Assembly: GCA_910585755.1 (NCBI GenBank)
Contig: CAJUFH010000067.1
Coordinates: 1 to 13,841, forward strand
From: an uncultured Muribaculaceae bacterium
GTDB taxonomy: Bacteria > Bacteroidota > Bacteroidia > Bacteroidales > Muribaculaceae
Length of the DNA stretch: 13,841 bases
Direction of reading: 5' to 3'
The translations under genes were made by a program, and so were the position numbers. Shown here in pieces: positions 1-6,805 of the stretch (positions are counted from its first letter, which is position 1; every line of letters begins with the position of its first letter). The notes under the pieces are model-generated. The model saw nothing but the letters and a program-made list of their open reading frames with translations, was not told the origin of the DNA and made no database searches.

Positions 1-117
1 GGGGGTCAAATCAACCTGGCCCCAGGGGTCATCCGCGCCTGGGTTTTCCACATATCGCTGGGTTCGCTGTATTACACGATGGACATCCGCGACCTCACGG
101 ATGCCGACCTCAAATAA
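1..117 (+). CDS. C-terminal fragment of unidentified protein (5' end outside window)
   Basis: Frame 1 is open from the first base to a TAA at 115-117 and gives 38 residues, ending in DIRDLTDADLK. No start codon is needed because the gene would begin before the window. The fragment has a short hydrophobic, aromatic stretch (AWVFHISLGSLYY) followed by an acidic tail. I do not recognise the family. It would be convergent with the minus-strand DUF1810 gene, about 100 bases away. An open frame of this length at an edge could arise by chance, so the call is tentative. Confidence 0.4.
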   Translation, partial: GGQINLAPGVIRAWVFHISLGSLYYTMDIRDLTDADLK

Positions 118-215
118 GATTAACGACAAGTCAAGAGCTTGGTTTCGACATTCAGCTTACGCCGAAAATACACTCAAAGACCGCACGCAATCCGCGGTTC
201 TGAAGGGATACTTTT

Positions 216-647
216 TCAGGCGGTTCCTTCCAGGATTTTGAGGGTTCTGGGGTCGCGCCGGGAGGAGAAGTATTTGTCGAGGACGCGGGAGAAAATGTCG
301 TCGGGGGATACGCGGTCAAAGAGGGTCATCGAGGAACGGAGTTTGAGAGCGTCTATCCCGCCGAAGACCTCGCGGGGGTCGGCAGAGGGAAGATTGAGAA
401 TCGTTTCGGAGACTTCCCGTAGACGCAGGCCTAAAACCGGGTGCTGGAGATAGGCCGTTGCTTCCTCAATGCCGGAAATTCCGTAGAATTGTGAATTGTA
501 GGAATGGCCGAGGTGCTTTAGCTGCGGGAATATGTACCACATCCAGTGAGAGCGTTTGCGCCCTTCCCGCAATTCGCCCAAAGCTATCGGATAGGAATAT
601 TCCTGGGCTTCGACAAATCGGTCAAGATTGTGACTATCCTGTATCAT
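216..647 (-). CDS. DUF1810 family protein
   Basis: This encodes 143 residues, a typical full length for DUF1810 (PF08837). The family signature is clear: GRKRSHWMWYIFPQL at about 29-43, then a segment with YLQHPVLGLRL at about 66-76, and FGGIDALKLRSSMTLF at about 95-110. No signal peptide or membrane segment is visible, so it is probably a soluble cytoplasmic protein. The biochemical function of the family is not known to me, and I assign none. It is the last gene of the minus-strand series, 59 bases after the DUF389 stop codon. That gap has no recognisable sigma-ABfr promoter, only a 10-bp palindrome (AAACCGGTTT, 658-667), so read-through from upstream is likely but not certain. The start at 647 is the first ATG and gives the usual DUF1810 N-terminus (NLDRFVEAQ). 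Confidence 0.9.
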   Translation of the reverse strand: MIQDSHNLDRFVEAQEYSYPIALGELREGRKRSHWMWYIFPQLKHLGHSYNSQFYGISGIEEATAYLQHPVLGLRLREVSETILNLPSADPREVFGGIDALKLRSSMTLFDRVSPDDIFSRVLDKYFSSRRDPRTLKILEGTA

Positions 648-706
648 AGTATTCTATAAAACCGGTTTCAAATGCCCGTAAATCGAATCGTAGCGCGGGG
701 CGCAGG

Positions 707-2053
707 TTAGCGCATCGGCTGGACGATGACGGATTTGAGGCGGAGGCGCGCTTCGAGGTAGCGGGTAAAGGCGGCGGTCTGGGCCTGGGTCATCGGACGG
801 GAGTAGCGGACAAGGGCGACGTTAAGGGTGTCGAGCCTGTCGGATTCTACGTTGCCGAAAACGGCCTTCGTCACCGCGATGTCGGCGACCTGGGGGAACA
901 CGACCTTCAGCTCGGGAGCAAGGCTCGCGGCCACGGTATCGTTCATGTTGCGGTATGCCAGAACGGCTTCGAGGGAGTCGATGGTGACCTGCTTGCTGGC
1001 AATCGCCTGCTGGGCGAACTCGAACATCTGCGCGGTTGTATGCCCAGAAACTGTCGTCGGTGCGTCGCCCTGCACTATATGCAGAGCTGTGCCTTCAAGC
1101 CCGTACAGGCGCAGTTTCGACGAAAGAGCCAACTCGAGAGAGTCCTGCGGCAGGATGCGCCCTATGAGCGTGACGGAAATCGTGCGCCGGCCGTGAAGGT
1201 CGGATGCCTTATGGCTGAGGACCTGCGTCGAGGGAAACACGAACTCGTCCTGTACGAAGCGCGAAGCGTTCATCTCAAACCGTTCCTGGCGAAGCATCTG
1301 GTATGTCAGATACACCGAGGGGAGCAACGTCAGTATCGCCACGGCGTAAACGATTTTCCTGACGCGCTTGGCCCGTGGAGAGGGCTCCTGCACGTGGCGG
1401 GAGAACTTCATCAGCTTTACTCCGATAAAGGTCGCGAGGGCGATGTAGATGGAGTTGATCAGGAAGAGGTAAAGCGCCCCCAGGAAATAATGAATCTGCC
1501 AGGTCGCGAGGCCGAAGCCGACCGTGCAGAGCGGGGGCATAAGGGCCGTCGCTATCGCCACACCGGGGATAACGTTGCCCTTGCTTTTCGCCGCGATCGC
1601 GATAATGCCAGCGAAACCGCCGAAAAAGCCGATGAACACGTCGTAAATCGTCGGGGAAGTGCGGGCAAGCAGCTCGGAATGACCCTCGCTTACCGGCGAG
1701 ATAAGGAAGTAGACCGTCGAGGTGATTATCGAAAACCCGGCCGCGACAAGGAGGTTGCGGCCCGAACGCTTGAGCAAATCGAAATCCTCGATGCCGATTG
1801 CCAGACCGATTCCGATAATAGGCCCCATCAGCGGCGAGATAAGCATCGCGCCGATTATGACGGCGGTCGAGTTGGTGTTCAGTCCGAGCGAGGCTATGAA
1901 GATAGCGAAAATCAGGATCAGGATATTGGGGCCTCTGAAAGATACCCCCTCGCGTATCGCCTTTTCAGACTCCTCCTGTGGGAGCAGGAAGCCAGTCAGG
2001 GCAAAATAGCGCTGAAGCGCCGTGGCAATCTGTTCAAGTTTGTTGTTCGACAT
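707..2053 (-). CDS. DUF389 (TIGR00341-type) multi-pass membrane protein
   Basis: This encodes 448 residues. After a short N-terminal cytoplasmic helix come about seven hydrophobic segments, near residues 41-58, 64-88, 100-120, 137-155, 161-181, 189-215 and 233-252. Between and within them lie the conserved DUF389 motifs IIGAMLISPLMGPIIG (66-81) and GVAIATALMPPLC (164-176). A soluble region of about 190 residues follows (255-448). It has alternating beta/alpha character and no motif I recognise. This matches the uncharacterised hydrophobic-domain family DUF389 (PF04087), an inner-membrane protein whose transport or sensing role is not established. The gene begins only 14 bases after the aspartate kinase stop codon, so the two are almost certainly co-transcribed. 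ATG at 2053 is the first start and gives a sensible polar N-terminus before the first membrane helix. Confidence 0.9.
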   Translation of the reverse strand: MSNNKLEQIATALQRYFALTGFLLPQEESEKAIREGVSFRGPNILILIFAIFIASLGLNTNSTAVIIGAMLISPLMGPIIGIGLAIGIEDFDLLKRSGRNLLVAAGFSIITSTVYFLISPVSEGHSELLARTSPTIYDVFIGFFGGFAGIIAIAAKSKGNVIPGVAIATALMPPLCTVGFGLATWQIHYFLGALYLFLINSIYIALATFIGVKLMKFSRHVQEPSPRAKRVRKIVYAVAILTLLPSVYLTYQMLRQERFEMNASRFVQDEFVFPSTQVLSHKASDLHGRRTISVTLIGRILPQDSLELALSSKLRLYGLEGTALHIVQGDAPTTVSGHTTAQMFEFAQQAIASKQVTIDSLEAVLAYRNMNDTVAASLAPELKVVFPQVADIAVTKAVFGNVESDRLDTLNVALVRYSRPMTQAQTAAFTRYLEARLRLKSVIVQPMR

Positions 2054-2067
2054 ATTCAGACGGATTA

Positions 2068-3387
2068 TCAGTGTGAGGGAAATAGCGTCGCGCTCAACGC
2101 GTTGAGTGCGGCTATCTTATCCTCTTTCTTTATCAGGAACGAGATGTTACGGTTGCTTCCGCCGTAAGAAATCATACGGACAGGGATGCCTGCGAGCGCT
2201 TTCAGGGCGACCGCCTCGAAGCCGACGTTGTGCCATTCGAGGTCACCGACGACACAGACAATCACCATGTCGGTATCGACCGTAACGGTACCTATCTCCT
2301 TCAGCTCGTCCACTATATGTTCCAGTTTCAGGGGCGAATCGACCGTGACTGAAACCCCTACCTCGCTCGTCGCAATCATATCAATCGGCTTGCGATAATT
2401 GTCGAAAATCTCGAACACGCGGTGCATGAAATTCGAGGCGAGCAGCATGCGCGACGACTTGATCCGTATCGCGATAATGTCGTCCTTCGCCGCGACAGCC
2501 TTAATGCAGCCGGAGCGGTCAGTGTTGTAAATCAGTGTTCCCGGGAGGTGGGGCGCCATGGTGTTCAGCAGACGCACGGGTATGTTTCCGACCTTCGCCG
2601 GAAGCACACACGCCGGATGCAGGATCTTTGCTCCGAAATACGCCAGCTCGGCTGCCTCGTCGAAATGCAGTTCGCTGACGGGGGTCGTACCCTCAACGTA
2701 GCGGGGGTCGTTGTTGTGCATCCCGTCGATATCGGTCCAGATTTCGATTTCCTGCGCCTCGATCGCGGCGCCTACCAGCGTAGCGGTCAGGTCGGAGCCG
2801 CCGCGCCGCAGATTGTCGACCTCGCCGAGATGGTTCCGGCAGATATAGCCCTGGGTTATATAGAGGGTGGCCGCCGGACTTTCGTCAAGCAGGTTGCGAA
2901 GTTTCTCGCGGATGTATTCCGTATCGGCCTCCCCGTCGGCATCAATCTTCATATAGTCGAGCGCGGGGATAAAAGCCGCGTCTATTCCGCGCTCATGCAG
3001 GTAGAGATACATAAGCGTGGTCGACATCATCTCTCCCTGGGCCAGAATCTCCTTCTCGTCGACATCCGAGAAATTGTCGTGGCAGAGCGCGCGGATATGG
3101 CTGAAAATCGCGCGAATCTCCTCGTCTGCCTCCATGCGGTAGTCAACCTCCGAGAAAAGCATCGCTATTGTCGCAGAGTACTTCTTCTCCAAAGAGTTAA
3201 GTATCTGCTTGGCACCGTTTATGTTACGCTTGCGCAGATAGTCGGAAATCTCGACCAGGGTATTGGTGGTGCCCGACATAGCCGAGAGCACTACGATATT
3301 CTGTCCGCGCCCGGTAATCAGGGAGGCTACTTCCTTTATTCTGTCAGAGGAACCTACGGAGGTCCCCCCGAATTTCATCACTTTCAT
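2068..3387 (-). CDS. lysC: Monofunctional aspartate kinase
   Basis: Phosphorylates L-aspartate with ATP, the first committed step to lysine/diaminopimelate, threonine, methionine and isoleucine. The 439 residues start with the kinase signature KFGGTSVG (5-12), followed by LSAMSGTTNTL (34-44), the substrate/nucleotide motifs RRGGSDLTA (194-202) and WTDIDGMHNNDPR (217-229), and FGAKILHP (251-258). From about residue 300 there are two ACT-type regulatory regions: one around IRIKSSRMLLASNF, where family members bind feedback amino acids, and a final one ending VRMISYGGSNRNISFLI. There is no homoserine dehydrogenase domain, so it is not a bifunctional ThrA. Which end product inhibits it cannot be read from the sequence. 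It lies 48 bases downstream of ftsE and 14 upstream of DUF389, consistent with one transcript. ATG at 3387 gives MKVMKFGG, a normal N-terminus for the family. Confidence 0.95.
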   Translation of the reverse strand: MKVMKFGGTSVGSSDRIKEVASLITGRGQNIVVLSAMSGTTNTLVEISDYLRKRNINGAKQILNSLEKKYSATIAMLFSEVDYRMEADEEIRAIFSHIRALCHDNFSDVDEKEILAQGEMMSTTLMYLYLHERGIDAAFIPALDYMKIDADGEADTEYIREKLRNLLDESPAATLYITQGYICRNHLGEVDNLRRGGSDLTATLVGAAIEAQEIEIWTDIDGMHNNDPRYVEGTTPVSELHFDEAAELAYFGAKILHPACVLPAKVGNIPVRLLNTMAPHLPGTLIYNTDRSGCIKAVAAKDDIIAIRIKSSRMLLASNFMHRVFEIFDNYRKPIDMIATSEVGVSVTVDSPLKLEHIVDELKEIGTVTVDTDMVIVCVVGDLEWHNVGFEAVALKALAGIPVRMISYGGSNRNISFLIKKEDKIAALNALSATLFPSH

Positions 3388-3435
3388 CCGTTATTATCTT
3401 GTTAGGATACAGTCAACAATACGAATCGCGTCTAA

Positions 3436-4170
3436 TCAGTTCTCCGTTTCCCCGGAAACAGGGTCGTCGGAATCCGCCGCGGCGGCTTCCTCAACGGCGC
3501 ACACAGGGTCCGACACAACAAGCTGCTTGTTAGCGCATCGGAGCACGCGGGCCGGATACTGCTCGACAAGCTGCATGTTGTGGGTCGCCATCAGCACGGC
3601 GGTTCCGTCCGCAGCGATACGGCGCAGGTGGTCCACAATCTGCTGCCCGGTGTCCGGGTCGAGGTTCCCCGTCGGCTCGTCGGCGAGAATCAGTTTCGGC
3701 TTGTTAAGGAGCGCCCTGGCAATCACGATACGCTGCTGCTCGCCGCCGGAAAGCTCGTGGGGCATTTTATACGACTTGTTGCCCATGCCAACCTGTCGGA
3801 GCACCTGTTCGATGCGATCGTCCATCTCGTCACGCGACTTCCAGCCCGTGGCCTCGAGGACGAAATGCAGGTTGTCGTACACCGTGCGGTCGGTCAGCAA
3901 CTGGAAATCCTGGAAGACAATCCCGATTTCGCGGCGCAGCATCGGAATTTCCCGGCGGGGAATCCCGACAAGCTGTCGCCCCATCACTTCGGCGCTCCCG
4001 TTAAACACCGGGATTTCGGCGTACATTGACTTCATAAGAGATGACTTGCCACTTCCGACACGCCCTATCAGGTAGCAGAACTCTCCCGGCTCAATCGTGA
4101 AGCTCACATGCTTCAACACGACAAGCTCCTTGCGGAGAATCTCCACGTCGTTATATTTGATGATACTCAT
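3436..4170 (-). CDS. ftsE: FtsE-type cell-division ABC transporter ATPase
   Basis: ATPase of the FtsEX complex, which in characterised bacteria couples the divisome to septal peptidoglycan hydrolysis. The protein has 244 residues: Walker A GRVGSGKS (36-43), Q-loop glutamine 87 in VFQDFQLL, signature LSGGEQQRI (140-148), Walker B LILADEPTGNLDP (160-172) and H-loop H197. An acidic tail (226-244, rich in E, D and A) extends past the usual end. The frame stays open to an upstream ATG at 4233, but I chose 4170. MSIIKYNDVEI is the normal family start, and a perfect minus-strand -7 element (4238-4231) covers the upstream ATG, which would place it before the transcription start. It heads the minus-strand unit with aspartate kinase. 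No ftsX is in the window. A related lipoprotein-release ATPase (LolD-like) is the main alternative. Confidence 0.85.
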   Translation of the reverse strand: MSIIKYNDVEILRKELVVLKHVSFTIEPGEFCYLIGRVGSGKSSLMKSMYAEIPVFNGSAEVMGRQLVGIPRREIPMLRREIGIVFQDFQLLTDRTVYDNLHFVLEATGWKSRDEMDDRIEQVLRQVGMGNKSYKMPHELSGGEQQRIVIARALLNKPKLILADEPTGNLDPDTGQQIVDHLRRIAADGTAVLMATHNMQLVEQYPARVLRCANKQLVVSDPVCAVEEAAAADSDDPVSGETEN

Positions 4171-4230
4171 ATGTTGGCGATATGTTTCCTTATTGGCGGC
4201 GCCTACGCACCCCAATATAATATTTAGGTG

Positions 4231-4238
4231 CAAATTTA
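4231..4238 (-). promoter_or_regulatory. Sigma-ABfr -7 element for the ftsE unit
   Basis: On the minus strand this reads TAAATTTG, an exact match to the Bacteroidota -7 consensus TAnnTTTG. Transcription would start around 4225, giving a leader of about 55 bases to the ATG at 4170. No TTTG lies at the expected -33 spacing; the nearest one (4256-4253) is only 14 bases away. The promoter may therefore be weak or activator-dependent, or the match may be fortuitous. Confidence 0.5.
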
Positions 4239-4309
4239 CCCGCTTTATAGGGCAAACCCTCCCGGCGCCGCCCTAATTAACATTATTTTAACACTCTGAA
4301 AACGATATT

Positions 4310-4341
4310 TTTGGAGATTATGAATTTTAGCGCTAATTTTG
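4310..4341 (+). promoter_or_regulatory. Sigma-ABfr promoter for tig
   Basis: TTTG at 4310-4313 (-33), a 20-base spacer, and TAATTTTG at 4334-4341 (-7, matching TAnnTTTG). This is a full consensus promoter of the Bacteroidota housekeeping sigma factor. Initiation near 4347 would leave a leader of about 95 bases before tig. It sits back to back with the ftsE element in the same 271-base intergenic region. Confidence 0.75.
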
Positions 4342-4360
4342 CATCTTGAAAAATCGTGCG

Positions 4361-4394
4361 GGGCCGTCCGCCCGACACGCGGATTCCGCGGCCC
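4361..4394 (+). promoter_or_regulatory. GC-rich stem-loop in the tig 5' leader
   Basis: GGGCCG (4361-4366) pairs with CGGCCC (4389-4394), and inside it TCCGC (4367-4371) pairs with GCGGA (4379-4383). The result is an 11-bp stem with a 7-base loop and a 5-base bulge on the 3' side. It lies between the predicted transcription start and the A-rich stretch before the tig ATG, and no T-tract follows. It could stabilise or regulate the tig mRNA; that role is inferred. It does not resemble a riboswitch class I know. Confidence 0.45.
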
Positions 4395-4441
4395 GGCATC
4401 CGAAAAGAAAACGCTAACATACTAAACAACAAACAACTTAT

Positions 4442-5812
4442 ATGCAAGTAACGCTTGAAAAGACCGGCGACCTTGACGCGATTATCAAGGTCCAGGTTGA
4501 AGAAAACGACTACAACACCAAGGTTGACAAAGAACTCAAAGAAATCGGCCGCACCCACACTATCCCCGGATTCCGCAAGGGCCACGTCTCCCTCGACCAG
4601 CTCCGCCGCCGCTTCGGAAAAGAGGTGAAGAGCCGCATCCTCAACGACGAGGTGTTCAACGCCGTAATCAGCTACCTCCGCGACAACAAAATCGACATCC
4701 TCGGCGAGCCCCTTCCCGTAAAGGTACAGGAAGTGAACCTCGACGACAAGGACTATACTTTTGAATACGAAATAGGCCTTGCCCCCAAAGTAGAAGCCGA
4801 CGTCAACAAGGAAATCACCGTCCCCTATTACACCATTGCCGTTTCCGAGGACATGGTCAAGGAACAGGACCAGGCTCTTCTGCGCCGCTTCGGCTCGCAG
4901 GTTCCCGGCGAAGAGGTTGACGCCACCGCCCTCGTGAAAGGCGCGATCATGGAGCTGGACGCCGACGGCAACGTCAAGACCACCGACGACGCCATCCAGG
5001 TAGTTGCCGGCATCGTGGCTCCGATGTATTTCCACGACAAGGCTGAGGCCGACAAGTTCCTCGGCAAGAAAGTCGGCGACAAGGTTGTCTTCAACCCCGC
5101 CAAGGCCGCCGGCGACTCCGTTGCCGAACTCTCCTCGATGCTAAATATCGACAAAGAGCGCGCCGCCGAAGTCAAGGCCGACTTTGAAATGGCAATCTCC
5201 GAAATCATCGTCCTCAAGCTCGCCGAGCACAACGAAGACTTCTACAAGCAGGTATTCGCCGGCAACACCGTGACTACCGAAGAGGAATACTTCGACCAGC
5301 TCCGCAAGATGATCGCCCAGCAGCTCGCCCCCAACAGCGAGATGAAGTTCAACCACGATGCCCAGGAAGTGCTCATGGAGAAATTCGGCAACATCGAACT
5401 TCCCGCTGCGTTCCTGAAGAAATGGCTGATCGTACGCAACGAGGAACTCAACGAGGAGAATATCGACGCCGAGTTCGAAAAAATGATTCCCGGCATCCGC
5501 TGGGAGCTTCTCAGCAACCAGATCCGCTCCAACCAGGATATCAAGGTGAACGAGGACGATATGCTCAACTTCGCCAAGGGAATCGTCTACAACCAGTTCA
5601 TGCAATACGGAATGACCAACCTCACCGACGACGTGCTGACCGACTACGCCAAGAAAGTCCTCTCCGACCAGCAGCAGGCGCGCCGCATCCACGACGACGT
5701 AAGCGAGCGCAAGCTCTTCAACGTTGTCAAGGCCCTCGTTACTCTCGACAACAAAGAGGTTTCCCTCGATGAATTCAAGGCAATGGTAAACCCCGCCCCC
5801 GCCGCTGAATAA
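4442..5812 (+). CDS. tig: Trigger factor, ribosome-associated chaperone
   Basis: Binds the ribosome near the exit tunnel and shields nascent chains; the protein is cytoplasmic. It has 456 residues. The N-terminal ribosome-binding domain (about 1-115) carries the signature loop GFRKGHV (43-49), which matches the family GFRxGxxP-type ribosome-docking motif. A region equivalent to the FKBP-type prolyl isomerase domain follows (about 155-255). It lacks the aromatic-rich DFxGxxDGxxF pattern of E. coli trigger factor, so isomerase activity is doubtful. A long, charged helical C-terminal chaperone domain (about 260-445) ends in a PAPAAE tail. ATG at 4442 is preceded by an A-rich leader with no Shine-Dalgarno sequence, as is common in this phylum. 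The gene has its own promoter upstream and a strong terminator downstream, so it appears to be a separate unit from clpPX. Confidence 0.93.
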   Translation: MQVTLEKTGDLDAIIKVQVEENDYNTKVDKELKEIGRTHTIPGFRKGHVSLDQLRRRFGKEVKSRILNDEVFNAVISYLRDNKIDILGEPLPVKVQEVNLDDKDYTFEYEIGLAPKVEADVNKEITVPYYTIAVSEDMVKEQDQALLRRFGSQVPGEEVDATALVKGAIMELDADGNVKTTDDAIQVVAGIVAPMYFHDKAEADKFLGKKVGDKVVFNPAKAAGDSVAELSSMLNIDKERAAEVKADFEMAISEIIVLKLAEHNEDFYKQVFAGNTVTTEEEYFDQLRKMIAQQLAPNSEMKFNHDAQEVLMEKFGNIELPAAFLKKWLIVRNEELNEENIDAEFEKMIPGIRWELLSNQIRSNQDIKVNEDDMLNFAKGIVYNQFMQYGMTNLTDDVLTDYAKKVLSDQQQARRIHDDVSERKLFNVVKALVTLDNKEVSLDEFKAMVNPAPAAE

Positions 5813-5868
5813 ACCGCTTCCTGACTGTCGCCGCGACGTCGGCGACACTGACATAGGCAATTTTCCCG

Positions 5869-5908
5869 CCATCCGCCCCTCTTTTTTCTGGGCGGATGGT
5901 GTTTTTTT
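5869..5908 (+). terminator. Intrinsic terminator after tig
   Basis: CCATCCGCCC (5869-5878) and GGGCGGATGG (5890-5899) form a perfect 10-bp stem with an 11-base, T-rich loop, followed by TGTTTTTTT (5900-5908). A second, shorter hairpin lies upstream at 5826-5847, with an 8-bp stem (TGTCGCCG / CGGCGACA) and no T-tract. The pair ends tig transcription and separates it from the clpP promoter. Confidence 0.9.
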
Positions 5909-5942
5909 ACGCCCATATAGCGGAAATGCGCGGAAAATTTAG

Positions 5943-5950
5943 TACCTTTG
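5943..5950 (+). promoter_or_regulatory. Sigma-ABfr -7 element for the clpP-clpX-recQ unit
   Basis: TACCTTTG matches TAnnTTTG exactly and lies just downstream of the tig terminator. Predicted initiation near 5956 gives a leader of about 80 bases to the clpP ATG at 6036. No TTTG is found 19-21 bases upstream, so the -33 half is poor. Position and the lack of alternatives support the call. Confidence 0.55.
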
Positions 5951-6035
5951 AATTAGAAAAAACGGAGATTGTCTGACGCGCTTCCCAAACAGATTGCCCA
6001 ACGCTCCGCATAACCTTGAAATTTCTGCATAACTT

Positions 6036-6728
6036 ATGAATAACAAAACGGACTTCCGCAATTTCGCGGTAAAACATCTCGGCATGAACGGCCTGGCGCT
6101 TGACCAGTACACTTCCGCCACAGACAACGCTATCCGTTCAAGCTACATCTCTCCCACCATCATCGAGGAGCGCCAGCTCAACGTGGCGCAGATGGACGTG
6201 TTCTCGCGTCTGATGATGGACCGCATCATCTTCCTCGGCACCGACGTCAACGACTATACCGCCAACGTCATCCAGGCACAACTGCTCTACCTCGACTCCG
6301 CCGACCCCGGCAAGGACGTGTCGATATATATTAACTCCCCCGGCGGCTCCGTTTATGCCGGACTCGGCATCTACGACACTATGCAGTATATCTCCTCCGA
6401 CGTCGCGACGATATGCACCGGCATGGCGGCTTCAATGGCGGCCGTCCTGCTCGTGAGCGGCACCACAGGCAAGCGCTTCGCCCTCAAACATTCGCGCGTC
6501 ATGATCCACCAGCCGATGGGTGGCGCGCAGGGACAGGCCTCCGACATCGAAATCACAGCCCGCGAAATACTCAAGCTCAAGACAGAGCTATACCAGATTA
6601 TCGCCGACCACTCCGGCCAGCCGCTCGAAAAAGTGGAGCGCGACTCTGACCGCGACTACTGGATGACTGCCGACGAAGCCAAGGCCTACGGCATGATTGA
6701 CTCCGTGCTTGTGAAAGCAAAACACTGA
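6036..6728 (+). CDS. clpP: ATP-dependent Clp protease proteolytic subunit
   Basis: Serine protease subunit that forms the double-heptamer barrel and degrades proteins fed in by ClpX or other Clp ATPases. It has 230 residues. The catalytic triad is intact: S133 in TGMAASMAA, H158 in MIHQPMGG, and D207 in DSDRDYWM. Their spacing (25 and 49 residues) equals that of the E. coli Ser/His/Asp triad. The oligomerisation and oxyanion region INSPGGSVYAG (100-108) is present. The N-terminus is about 20 residues longer than the E. coli precursor. It includes KHLGMNGLALD, which from memory is typical of Bacteroidales ClpP, before the mature-like start near ISPTIIEER. ATG at 6036 follows an AT-rich leader. 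It lies upstream of clpX in the same unit, with 77 bases between them. Confidence 0.97.
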   Translation: MNNKTDFRNFAVKHLGMNGLALDQYTSATDNAIRSSYISPTIIEERQLNVAQMDVFSRLMMDRIIFLGTDVNDYTANVIQAQLLYLDSADPGKDVSIYINSPGGSVYAGLGIYDTMQYISSDVATICTGMAASMAAVLLVSGTTGKRFALKHSRVMIHQPMGGAQGQASDIEITAREILKLKTELYQIIADHSGQPLEKVERDSDRDYWMTADEAKAYGMIDSVLVKAKH

Positions 6729-6745
6729 ACATAAGGACAATTTCA

Positions 6746-6772
6746 GGTCAGCAACCGACCGGGTTGCTGACC
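6746..6772 (+). promoter_or_regulatory. Perfect stem-loop between clpP and clpX
   Basis: GGTCAGCAACC (6746-6756) and GGTTGCTGACC (6762-6772) form a perfect 11-bp stem with a 5-base loop (GACCG). The sequence after it (ATATCGCATTTC) has no T-run, so it is not a standard intrinsic terminator. It may protect the 3' end of clpP mRNA, mark a processing site or attenuate transcription into clpX. The structure is seen; the role is inferred. Confidence 0.6.
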
Positions 6773-6805
6773 ATATCGCATTTCTACCAGTTTCCATAGA
6801 AACAG

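Noticed and set aside
178..219. Terminator between the left-edge fragment and the DUF1810 gene
   Set aside because: Only weak stems of 5-6 bp with large loops are present (ACCGC/GCGGT, CTGAA/TTCAG), and the second overlaps the DUF1810 stop codon. Neither is followed by a T-tract.
658..667. Palindrome AAACCGGTTT upstream of the DUF1810 gene as an operator
   Set aside because: A single 10-bp palindrome without a promoter or a second copy is expected by chance at this scale.
1040..2167. Long plus-strand open frame (375 codons) opposite DUF389
   Set aside because: It lies antisense to the clear DUF389 gene, its product is rich in R, G, D and H with no recognisable domain, and it runs into the aspartate kinase gene. 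It is a GC-rich shadow frame.
2422..3405. Long plus-strand open frame (327 codons) opposite aspartate kinase
   Set aside because: The opposite strand has complete aspartate kinase motifs. The antisense product has no domain and no promoter.
3436..4233. Longer ftsE form starting at the ATG at 4233
   Set aside because: The extra 21 residues do not resemble FtsE N-termini, and the -7 promoter element overlaps that ATG, so it would lie upstream of the mRNA start.
4283..5035. Minus-strand open frame (250 codons) covering the tig promoter and the start of tig
   Set aside because: Its valine- and glycine-rich, repetitive product is typical of the antisense frame of a gene with strong codon bias, and trigger factor is unmistakable on the plus strand.
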